A stretch of DNA of 64,000 nucleotides from Lachnospiraceae bacterium (GTDB lineage Bacteria > Bacillota > Clostridia > Lachnospirales > Lachnospiraceae): contig JAIKWF010000012.1 of NCBI GenBank assembly GCA_024685005.1, positions 62,001 to 126,000 of the forward strand. The letters are read 5' to 3'. Positions 17,209 to 24,795 of the stretch are shown here, piece by piece. Position 1 is the stretch's first letter. Every line of letters begins with the position of its first letter. The notes beneath the pieces are model-generated. The model was not told the DNA's origin and searched no databases. It saw only the letters and a program-made list of their open reading frames with translations. The position numbers were made by a program, and so were the translations under genes.

Positions 17209-18828
17209 TTAGTATAGTTTAAAGTATTTTGCAAAGCTTACGGGAAAGGCAGATCCCGGTACATTATGCCATTCGTGGGGATCAAAGGTATGGGTCATGA
17301 CGATGCAGATCACATAGGACAGGCTGCCCAAAACCGCTCCCAAAAGCACGCTGATGGGATTGTCCGGCATTACATGACAGATGATAAATGCCAAAAGTCC
17401 CAATACCACGCTGCTTACCATGGTCAGCACAAAGATCCGCAGCAGGTCTTCGCAAAAATGCAATCTGTTCCAGATCAGAATTCCATGGACCACCAAAAGC
17501 ACCGCCATACTGATCAAAAGTGACAGCATAATGGCTTTTTCCGGTGCCATCTCCTGTTTTTTCAAAAATACGATCCCCAGCAACAGAATCATGATGCTGC
17601 CTCCGGAAAGAAGCAGGTTGGCGCCTGCTTTCGAAAAGGTCACAGAGATCACCCCATTGGCAAACAGGGCAAGAACGGCAAAGAGGGACACCCATACGCC
17701 GAAGCGGATGCTCATGGCAAACATCTCTTCTTCCGTATCAAACAATGTCTTTCCGATGGGACGTGCCATGGAAAGAAGCAGGGTAAGATAAGGCAAAACG
17801 CAATACATCAGCACCTTCAGGCACAGTGCCATCCGTTCCCGCAGGCCGGGAAGATTCCTTGCCTTGATCTCTCTTGTCAGACCCCGCATGGTAACCATGG
17901 TGATGTGCCTTTGCAAAAGCAGAGGCGGTAAAAACAAAAGGAGAAGCGCCGTCATAAAGCTTCCGATCCACATACCGTCTTCTGTCCTCGTATGCATGGC
18001 TATGCCGCAGATCAGGATCAGGGGCAGATACAAAAAGCACTCTCTCACGCCCCGGGAAAGCAGCTGCTGCAAATAGTCAAAGACGATCTCCGATACGGGC
18101 TTGGAATTTTTACTCGCGCCGCCGTCATAGATCCTGTGGATCCGCTTCATAAGCGCTGCCTTCAGACACAGCATCACAAGGGCAGCAAGCAGGTTTCCGA
18201 CAAGCACGCTTCCGGTGCCCAGAACGGACATATATGCGTAATAATAGCTTTCCGTACGCATCAGGTCCGAGATTTTTTTTGCATAATCCGACAGAGGGCC
18301 GGAGGTAAAAAAAGCCACAACCAGCGAGGATACGGCTGCTACCAGATTCGCCACCTTCATAGGCGCTCCGATACCCATCCCTTCCAGATAGCCTCCCTGG
18401 GCCAGGGTCCAGATCCGGATCAGGGTCGCGACGCTTACAAGCTTTAATCCCAGAGAACAAAGCACTGTATGGAACAGCAAAAGGGAAATCTGATCCGACA
18501 GTATAAATACCGCCGCCAGAATGCCGATCATCAATATGTTTTCCGCAATACAGATCACATGAAAGCATTTATTGGCACTTAAAAAAGCATCTCTTGTCCT
18601 GTAAAAGCTGACTCTGCGGGCGATCATCTCTCTTGAGGTCATTCCCACCCACCTTGAAAGCAAAAGATACAACAGCACCGGGAAAGCCAGATAGGATATT
18701 CCCTGCATGCCGATCCTGTGGGACAGATATACCGTCAGGATCCCGAACAGCAGAAGGCAGGGCCATTCCCATACCGAAGCCGTTCCGCTCTGTCTGATCA
18801 GATTTGTTCGTTTTTTTCGTTCATTCAT
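17209..18828 (-). CDS. Polytopic membrane protein, MOP/SpoVB-like flippase family (probable)
   Basis: This 539-residue integral membrane protein has about 12-14 hydrophobic helices and short charged loops. Size, helix spacing and the RQSGTASVWEWPCLL start resemble the polysaccharide-exporter/MurJ/SpoVB branch of the MOP superfamily, which flips lipid-linked sugars. I see no decisive motif, and the sequence is divergent, so the transported lipid cannot be named. It sits 15 bp upstream of the FAD oxidoreductase gene and 9 bp after ybeY, within the housekeeping array. Confidence 0.6.
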   Translation of the reverse strand: MNERKKRTNLIRQSGTASVWEWPCLLLFGILTVYLSHRIGMQGISYLAFPVLLYLLLSRWVGMTSREMIARRVSFYRTRDAFLSANKCFHVICIAENILMIGILAAVFILSDQISLLLFHTVLCSLGLKLVSVATLIRIWTLAQGGYLEGMGIGAPMKVANLVAAVSSLVVAFFTSGPLSDYAKKISDLMRTESYYYAYMSVLGTGSVLVGNLLAALVMLCLKAALMKRIHRIYDGGASKNSKPVSEIVFDYLQQLLSRGVRECFLYLPLILICGIAMHTRTEDGMWIGSFMTALLLLFLPPLLLQRHITMVTMRGLTREIKARNLPGLRERMALCLKVLMYCVLPYLTLLLSMARPIGKTLFDTEEEMFAMSIRFGVWVSLFAVLALFANGVISVTFSKAGANLLLSGGSIMILLLGIVFLKKQEMAPEKAIMLSLLISMAVLLVVHGILIWNRLHFCEDLLRIFVLTMVSSVVLGLLAFIICHVMPDNPISVLLGAVLGSLSYVICIVMTHTFDPHEWHNVPGSAFPVSFAKYFKLY

Positions 18829-18837
18829 ATTGCATCC

Positions 18838-19344
18838 TCAGATATTGTCACGAAGGATCCCCATTTTTGTCAGGATCTCTTCCTGTCTTCCAAACATTTC
18901 CTTTTCTTCTTCCTCTGTCATATGATCATAGCCAAACAGGTGCAAAAAGCTGTGGGTCAGCAAAAAGGCATACTCCCGCTTCACACTGTGGCCGTATTCT
19001 TCGGCCTGTTTGATGCACCGCTGGGCACTGATCATGATGTCCCCCAGCATCAGTTCCTTTGTTTCCGGATCCAGATAAGATAAAGGCTCCGCTTTTACCG
19101 CGGAAAAGTCGGAGGGCTTTTCAAAATCCACTCCGGGAAAGGAAAGCACATCCGTGGGGGCATCGATCTGCCGGAATTCCTTGTTGCAAGCATGGATCCC
19201 CTCATCATCGGTGATCACCAGATTCACCGAAATATCATAGGGACAGTTTTCATATTCACAGACCGCTTTTGCCACTTCTTCCAGAAGGCCCTTTTCATCT
19301 TCACAAAGGGTCAGATCCGTTTCTTTCTCAACGTAAAAAGTCAT
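18838..19344 (-). CDS. ybeY: Endoribonuclease YbeY (16S rRNA maturation factor)
   Basis: YbeY is a zinc-dependent endoribonuclease needed for 16S rRNA 3'-end processing and ribosome quality control. The metal site is seen as HSFLHLFGYDH near residues 128-138, equivalent to the HGxLHLxGYDH consensus with Ser in place of Gly. The upstream NxEFRQIDAPTDVLSFP segment is also diagnostic. Length, 168 residues, is normal. Its start lies inside the end of the HD-protein gene (17-bp overlap), the usual phoH-HD-ybeY order of Firmicutes. Confidence 0.96.
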   Translation of the reverse strand: MTFYVEKETDLTLCEDEKGLLEEVAKAVCEYENCPYDISVNLVITDDEGIHACNKEFRQIDAPTDVLSFPGVDFEKPSDFSAVKAEPLSYLDPETKELMLGDIMISAQRCIKQAEEYGHSVKREYAFLLTHSFLHLFGYDHMTEEEEKEMFGRQEEILTKMGILRDNI

Positions 19345-20641
19345 AGTAAAGTTTTTCCTCCATAAAGCAGCGTTTGATGGTTGACAGCTCCGACATGGTC
19401 AGATCGCATTCATCCAGATAGCCGCTTTCAAGCTGCTTGGCAAATACCACGGATACCAGCTGCTCATAGTTCAGTCTGGCATCTTTATTCTTCTCAAACA
19501 GGAACATAACGGAAGAAACCATGGCATCCGAGATCAGTACGATGGCCGCTTCCTTGGACCGCAGCGTTGTATTCTTGGAGCCGTATTCCCGGAGGAGACT
19601 GATAAGGGACGGGGGGAAGCTGTACTCTTCCGCGATCTTCAGCGCATTTACCAGATTGCTCTGTCCCCGCATCCTGCCGATCTTGTGATAATAGCCGCCG
19701 GCCTTGCAAAGCTGGGGATCCGCCCCGATCTTTTCAGCCAGTTTTTCGCAAAAATGAGCCGTATGGACTGCATGATAATAAGCCCGCAGGTTCTTTTCCT
19801 TCAGCTGCACCAGCAGTTCAAATTCGGGATCATTGATCTCGGAGAACCGGTCGGTACTCTTATGGAGCACCCGAAAACTGAGGTATTTTAAAAGCCCCGT
19901 CAAAAGCAAGAAGCTCACCAGAAGGTTGGTACCGGTGAACACAAAGGTCCGGAATATAAACTCTCCCCTAACCGAATACTCCATGGAAAACAAAAGCAGC
20001 GTCTGCAGCAGCATAGCCGCAAACAGGGGCATTCCGAAGAGAAATTCCTCATCCAGAAACCCAAAGAGCAGGATCCCGGAAAGACCGATGAGGGTCATGG
20101 TCACAAAAACTTCCGCCGTCATCCCGCATAGATAATACTGGGCCGTCAACAAAAGCAGCAGACCACTGATGGCCTGGGGCCTGTGGGAAAACAGCATCAG
20201 GGAAACCCCGATGGGAAGATACAGCCACAAAAGAGGCGGTATCATACAACAAAAAAGCATAAGACAGATGCACCCAAGAAAAATCAGGGCAAATCGGAGC
20301 TTATGCTGCTCATTATTGTATTTCCAAATATGTTTGCTTTCACAAAAGAGGATCACAAACAAAAACACAAGGCCCGCGGCGGCTGTCTGCGCCATGGCTC
20401 CCATGGAAACGCTTTGCATATGGGCTATCCTTGCAAAAAGCAAAATAACGGTGGGAAGAAAAGACAAAAAAAGCCACAAAAACACAGAAAGGATACGGTT
20501 TTCTCCCCTATCCTCCTTGGTTTCGTTTTGTATTGTCTCTTCTTTATCTTCCCCGCTTTGCGCGTCGGTCTGCACCTCTTGCGTTTCCGCGCTCAGACCG
20601 ATCACGTCCAGCTCTGCTTTCTTTTTTTTCATATTCTTCAT
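19328..20641 (-). CDS. Membrane HD-domain protein (PgpH/YqfF-like) with degenerate metal site
   Basis: The gene occupies the place of the 7TM-HD phosphodiesterase gene (pgpH/yqfF) between phoH and ybeY. PgpH enzymes hydrolyse c-di-AMP. This protein lacks the large extracellular 7TMR-HDED domain: a 50-residue charged N-terminus leads into about seven helices (residues 53-265), then a C-terminal HD-like domain. There YYHKIGRM stands where active enzymes have YHDIGK, so the metal-binding Asp is replaced by Lys, while the first His (YYHAVH) and the GADPQLCKAGGYYH scaffold remain. Phosphodiesterase activity is therefore doubtful. The 5' end overlaps phoH by 98 bp. Confidence 0.8.
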   Translation of the reverse strand: MKNMKKKKAELDVIGLSAETQEVQTDAQSGEDKEETIQNETKEDRGENRILSVFLWLFLSFLPTVILLFARIAHMQSVSMGAMAQTAAAGLVFLFVILFCESKHIWKYNNEQHKLRFALIFLGCICLMLFCCMIPPLLWLYLPIGVSLMLFSHRPQAISGLLLLLTAQYYLCGMTAEVFVTMTLIGLSGILLFGFLDEEFLFGMPLFAAMLLQTLLLFSMEYSVRGEFIFRTFVFTGTNLLVSFLLLTGLLKYLSFRVLHKSTDRFSEINDPEFELLVQLKEKNLRAYYHAVHTAHFCEKLAEKIGADPQLCKAGGYYHKIGRMRGQSNLVNALKIAEEYSFPPSLISLLREYGSKNTTLRSKEAAIVLISDAMVSSVMFLFEKNKDARLNYEQLVSVVFAKQLESGYLDECDLTMSELSTIKRCFMEEKLYYDFLR

Positions 20642-21581
20642 AAGCCTTTACGATCTTCTGTACCAGCGGATGTCTTACCACATCCCTGCTGGTCAGGGTA
20701 CAAAAAGCAATCTCTTCCACATTTTTTAAAACTTCAACAGCCAGATCCAGTCCGCTTCTGACATCTGCCGAAAGATCCTTCTGAGTCGGGTCTCCGGTAA
20801 TGACAACCTTGGATCCGAATCCGATTCTGGTTAAAAACATCTTCATCTGGGACTGTGTGGTATTCTGGGCCTCATCTAAGATAATATAGGCATTATCCAG
20901 GGTACGGCCGCGCATATAGGCAAGGGGTGCCACCTCAATGAGTCCCTTTTCCATATTCCGGACAAAACTCTCCGCCCCCATGATCTGATAAAGAGCATCA
21001 TATAAAGGACGAAGGTAGGGGTCTACCTTACTTTGCAGATCCCCGGGCAAAAAGCCCAGCTTTTCACCTGCCTCAATGGCAGGACGGGTCAAAATGATCC
21101 GCTCTACTTCATTTTTTTTAAAAGCCTGTATGGCCATTGCCATGGCAAGATAAGTCTTTCCCGTTCCCGCAGGTCCCAGTCCGAAGACGATCATATGATC
21201 CCGCATGGCGGACACATAATCAGCCTGTCCTTTGGTTTTGGGATGGATGGGTTTGCCTGCTATGGTATGGGCAATGCAGTCGCTGTCCATGGCGGACAGC
21301 TCCGGGTCCTGCCCTTCGTTTGTAAGCTCTATGGCATAGTCGACCCTTTGCATATCCAGATCGGAGCCTTTTTCGATACTGTCAGCCAGTGACAGGATCA
21401 GTTTCTCCGCCTTATTTACATCCTCTTCTCTTCCCTGGATCCGCAGCGCACCGTCTCTGTCGATAAACAGTACATGCATCTGCTTTTCCATTTTGGAAAG
21501 ATAGCTGTCATACTGGCCGAATAAGGCCTGCATGATCTCTGTATCCAGTTCGATCCTTACTTCTTTTTCTTCCAAGCTCAA
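20544..21581 (-). CDS. phoH: PhoH family ATPase
   Basis: PhoH proteins are P-loop NTPases, possibly RNA helicase- or RNase-associated, with unsettled function. An N-terminal KH-like region is followed by Walker A GLGPAGTGKTYLAMA near residues 134-148, Walker B AYIILDEAQNTT, and sensor-like VVITGDPTQKDL. The start is a TTG at 21581 preceded by AGAGGAAG. The usual C-terminus (KIVKAYEEYE) is followed by about 25 extra Arg-rich residues that overlap the start of the HD-protein gene. Order phoH, HD protein, ybeY is conserved in Firmicutes. Confidence 0.93.
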   Translation of the reverse strand: MSLEEKEVRIELDTEIMQALFGQYDSYLSKMEKQMHVLFIDRDGALRIQGREEDVNKAEKLILSLADSIEKGSDLDMQRVDYAIELTNEGQDPELSAMDSDCIAHTIAGKPIHPKTKGQADYVSAMRDHMIVFGLGPAGTGKTYLAMAMAIQAFKKNEVERIILTRPAIEAGEKLGFLPGDLQSKVDPYLRPLYDALYQIMGAESFVRNMEKGLIEVAPLAYMRGRTLDNAYIILDEAQNTTQSQMKMFLTRIGFGSKVVITGDPTQKDLSADVRSGLDLAVEVLKNVEEIAFCTLTSRDVVRHPLVQKIVKAYEEYEKKESRAGRDRSERGNARGADRRAKRGR

Positions 21582-21624
21582 ATCCTGCTTCCTCTGATCC
21601 CGGCCTGCCTGCCGCTTATGACTC

Positions 21625-22926
21625 TCAGATGATCTCCCAGATCAGCGGCCGGGGTTCCGGCTCCTGTTTATCAATGGTCACAGCCTTCAGATATCGCTGC
21701 GCCGCCTGCTGCGCCGTTTCTTCATCGGCTGCATAAAGAATGGCGATCACATCTCCTTCCGTAACCCGGTCTCCCACTTTTCTTGTCAGTTCAAGACCTA
21801 CCGTCAGATCGATCTCGTCTTCTTTGGTCACTCTTCCGCCGCCCAGCATCAGGCAGCAGTTACCTGCTTCATCACATACGATCCGGTTGATAATGCCGCT
21901 TTCGGGTGCTGTCACTTCATATCTGACTGGGGCCTTCGGAAGCTTCTCCGGCTCGTAAACATAGGAGGAATCTCCTCCCTGGGCACTGATCAGATCTGCC
22001 AGGCGATCCAGTGCGCTTCCGTCCCGGATCACGGAGTTCAGTCTGCCTCTTGCCTCTTCTTCGGTTTGAACGATGCCGCCCAAAATCAGCATCTGACTTC
22101 CCAGAGTCATCACCAGCTCCGTAAAGTCCTTCGGTCCGTTGCCCCGCAGGGTGTCGATGGCTTCCTGTACTTCCAGGATATTACCGATCTTTCTTCCCAG
22201 GGGCTGATCCATATCGGAGATCACGGCTCTCATTTTTCTGCCTGCATCTTCTCCGATCTGTACCATTTCCTTTGCCAGTGCTTTGGCATCATCCAGATTC
22301 TTCATAAAGGCGCCGGAGCCGGTCTTTACGTCCAAAACGATAAGATCCGCGCCGGATGCCAGTTTCTTACTCATAATAGAGCTTGCGATCAGGGACATCT
22401 GATCCACTGTGGCCGTCACGTCACGCAAAGCATACAGCTTTTTGTCCGCAGGGGCCAGCTCCGCCGTCTGTCCCATGAGTGCGATCCCAAGCTCGTCTGC
22501 ATTTCTCTTAAATTCATCAATGGCGATATCTGTCCGAAATCCCGGGAAACTCTCCAGCTTATCGATGGTTCCGCCGGTATGTCCCAGTCCGCGGCCGCTC
22601 ATTTTTGCAATGGTAAGGCCGCAGGCAGATACCATGGGAAGGAGTGCTAAGGATGTCTTATCTCCCACACCTCCTGTGGAATGTTTATCAGCTTTGATCC
22701 CGCTGATACTGCCCAGATCCAGCATCTGGCCGCTTTTTGCCATGGACAGGGTCAGTTCCACCGTCTCCTGACGGGTCATTCCCTGAAAGTAGATTGCCAT
22801 CATCATGGCAGACATCTGATAATCGGGAATACGGCCGGCCGTAAACCCTTCTACCATAAAGGCAATCTCTTCGGCGGTAAGCTCTCCGCCCGTTTTCTTT
22901 TTCTGGATCAGATCATACATTCGCAT
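21625..22926 (-). CDS. pdp: Pyrimidine-nucleoside phosphorylase
   Basis: The enzyme splits thymidine, deoxyuridine or uridine with phosphate, giving a base and (deoxy)ribose-1-phosphate. The signature SGRGLGHTGGTIDKLESFPG near residues 108-128 is diagnostic of the thymidine/pyrimidine phosphorylase family, with KADKHSTGGVGDKTSL for phosphate binding just before it. Length, 433 residues, fits Gram-positive pyrimidine nucleoside phosphorylases. I cannot separate broad pyrimidine specificity from strict thymidine phosphorylase (deoA) by eye. It is 43 bp upstream of phoH and 17 bp after a small unknown gene. Confidence 0.93.
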   Translation of the reverse strand: MRMYDLIQKKKTGGELTAEEIAFMVEGFTAGRIPDYQMSAMMMAIYFQGMTRQETVELTLSMAKSGQMLDLGSISGIKADKHSTGGVGDKTSLALLPMVSACGLTIAKMSGRGLGHTGGTIDKLESFPGFRTDIAIDEFKRNADELGIALMGQTAELAPADKKLYALRDVTATVDQMSLIASSIMSKKLASGADLIVLDVKTGSGAFMKNLDDAKALAKEMVQIGEDAGRKMRAVISDMDQPLGRKIGNILEVQEAIDTLRGNGPKDFTELVMTLGSQMLILGGIVQTEEEARGRLNSVIRDGSALDRLADLISAQGGDSSYVYEPEKLPKAPVRYEVTAPESGIINRIVCDEAGNCCLMLGGGRVTKEDEIDLTVGLELTRKVGDRVTEGDVIAILYAADEETAQQAAQRYLKAVTIDKQEPEPRPLIWEII

Positions 22927-22943
22927 AAGCTATCCTCGCTTCC

Positions 22944-23246
22944 CTAAAAATAAGTCTTTTCCACCCTCCTGCGTATCATATACACCTTTTCCTGTAAGGA
23001 AGGGTTTTCCTGCAGGATCTCCATTACTTTGTCGATCTGCATTTCGTTGATACAAAAGGTGCAGCGGGATCGTTCCCCGCCCCAGAAAAACCGGTGGATA
23101 AAGGTGATCTCCTCCCATTTTTCAAAATAGGATATCCGGTTTTCCAAAAATAAATGCTCCAGCTGTTTTTTAGTCTTCATGTCGCTGACGCAAAACAGTT
23201 CCACCTCATTATGAATCTTTACGTTTGAAAATGAAAGTTCTTTCAC
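22944..23246 (-). CDS. Small protein of unknown function
   Basis: This 100-residue protein begins at a GTG with AGGGGAG seven bases upstream, which supports translation. It is soluble, basic and rich in aromatics, with an alternating strand-helix pattern, one FCVSD segment and a lone Cys pair (RCTFC). I do not recognise a family. It lies 22 bp after the alanine symporter gene and 17 bp before pdp, so it is co-directional and probably co-transcribed. No signal peptide or membrane helix. Confidence 0.7.
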   Translation of the reverse strand: MKELSFSNVKIHNEVELFCVSDMKTKKQLEHLFLENRISYFEKWEEITFIHRFFWGGERSRCTFCINEMQIDKVMEILQENPSLQEKVYMIRRRVEKTYF

Positions 23247-23268
23247 TTCGTCTCGTATCTCCCCTCTG

Positions 23269-24771
23269 TTACTCTGCTTTCTCTGCGATCTCTTTTTCGT
23301 GAAGCACCTGAATATCTTCCAGTGCGGAGAGCATGGGCTTAATATCCTCTCCCTTGATCTTACGCTTTACGTAGTTGGATGTGATCTTCATGACCGTACC
23401 GGAAAGGGCCAGCACACCGATCAGGTTGGGAATGGCCATAAGTCCGTTAAATGTATCGGAAAGATCCCATGCAAGGGTCAGATCCATGGTAGCTCCCATC
23501 ACGATAAAGAGCACGAAAAGCACCTGGTATATGATCACGGCTTTGCGGCCGAAAAGGTATTCAAACGCTTTGGTTCCGTACTGGCTCCAGCCCAATACGG
23601 TGGAAAAAGCAAAGAGCAAAATGGCAACTGCGATAAAGCTTGCTCCAAACTTGCCGAATACCGTGGAAAATGCCTCTGCCACCAGTGCGGTTGACTGGTT
23701 TTCGGAGATCACGGCGCCGGTCTCAAGATCCACAAGTCCGGAAGAAAGAACCGCAAATGCCGTCAGGGAACAAACGATGATGGTATCGGCAAATACCTCG
23801 AAGATTCCCCACATTCCCTGTACAACAGGCTCACGCACGTTGGATGAGGAATGGACCATAACGGAGGAACCAAGACCTGCTTCATTGGAGAACACGCCTC
23901 GTTTCATACCCCACTGCACTGCCAGGGATACGCCGTATCCTACCATACCGCCGCCTGCTGCACGCACGCCGAATGCTCCTTTAAAGATGGCAGCAAATAC
24001 AGCACCGAACTGATCGATATGAGCTACGCAGATCACAATGGCTCCGATGATATATGCAATGGCCATAAAAGGCACCAGGGTCTCTGTTACCGTAGCGATC
24101 CTCTTCAGACCTCCTACGATGACAAGGGCCGCGAAGATCATCAGAATGATACCGGTTGCCAGAGTAGGGATATTGAATGCCGAATTCATATTGGCGGCAA
24201 TGGAATTCACCTGACTCATGTTACCGATACCGAAGGAAGCCAGCAGGCAGAATCCGGAAAAAAGCACTGCCAGGATGGCACCGATCTGTTTGCATCCCTT
24301 TTTGGCCCCCAGACCGTCTTTCAGGTAATACATGGCTCCGCCGCACCACTCGTCTTTCTCATTTCTTCTGCGGTAGTAAATACCCAAAACGTTCTCGGAA
24401 AAGTTGGTCATCATTCCGAAAAATGCCACGATCCACATCCAGAAAATGGCTCCCGGACCGCCGGATACGATGGCTGCGGAAACCCCGGCGATATTACCGG
24501 TTCCGATGGTGGCTGCCAGGGCCGTACAAAGGCTCTGGAACTGGGTGATCTGTTTATCTTCTTTGTCAGTGTGCTTCGTTACATGGCGATCAGAAAAAAT
24601 ACCGCCGATGGTGTTTTTGATCCAGTGTCCGATGTGGCTGATCTGAAACACCTTGGTAAGCGTGGTCATCAAAATACCGGTGCCCACCAAAAGGATCAGC
24701 ATGGGAAGTCCCCAGACAAATCCGTTGACTTTCCCGTTGATACTTTCTACGCTAGTTAAAAATGAACTCAT
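23269..24771 (-). CDS. Alanine/glycine:cation symporter (AGCS family)
   Basis: Members use Na+ or H+ to import alanine or glycine. The product has about 11 membrane helices over 500 residues. It shows the AGCS family segments LCTALAATIGTGNIAGVSAAI near residue 85, VQWGMKRGVFSNEAGLGSS near residue 290 and the early GLPMLILLVGTGILMTT. It lies 24 bp downstream of alaS, which itself follows glyQS, so uptake of alanine or glycine appears linked with charging of the same amino acids. Confidence 0.95.
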   Translation of the reverse strand: MSSFLTSVESINGKVNGFVWGLPMLILLVGTGILMTTLTKVFQISHIGHWIKNTIGGIFSDRHVTKHTDKEDKQITQFQSLCTALAATIGTGNIAGVSAAIVSGGPGAIFWMWIVAFFGMMTNFSENVLGIYYRRRNEKDEWCGGAMYYLKDGLGAKKGCKQIGAILAVLFSGFCLLASFGIGNMSQVNSIAANMNSAFNIPTLATGIILMIFAALVIVGGLKRIATVTETLVPFMAIAYIIGAIVICVAHIDQFGAVFAAIFKGAFGVRAAGGGMVGYGVSLAVQWGMKRGVFSNEAGLGSSVMVHSSSNVREPVVQGMWGIFEVFADTIIVCSLTAFAVLSSGLVDLETGAVISENQSTALVAEAFSTVFGKFGASFIAVAILLFAFSTVLGWSQYGTKAFEYLFGRKAVIIYQVLFVLFIVMGATMDLTLAWDLSDTFNGLMAIPNLIGVLALSGTVMKITSNYVKRKIKGEDIKPMLSALEDIQVLHEKEIAEKAE

Positions 24772-24795
24772 ACATACTCCTGTCGTTTAATCTTC

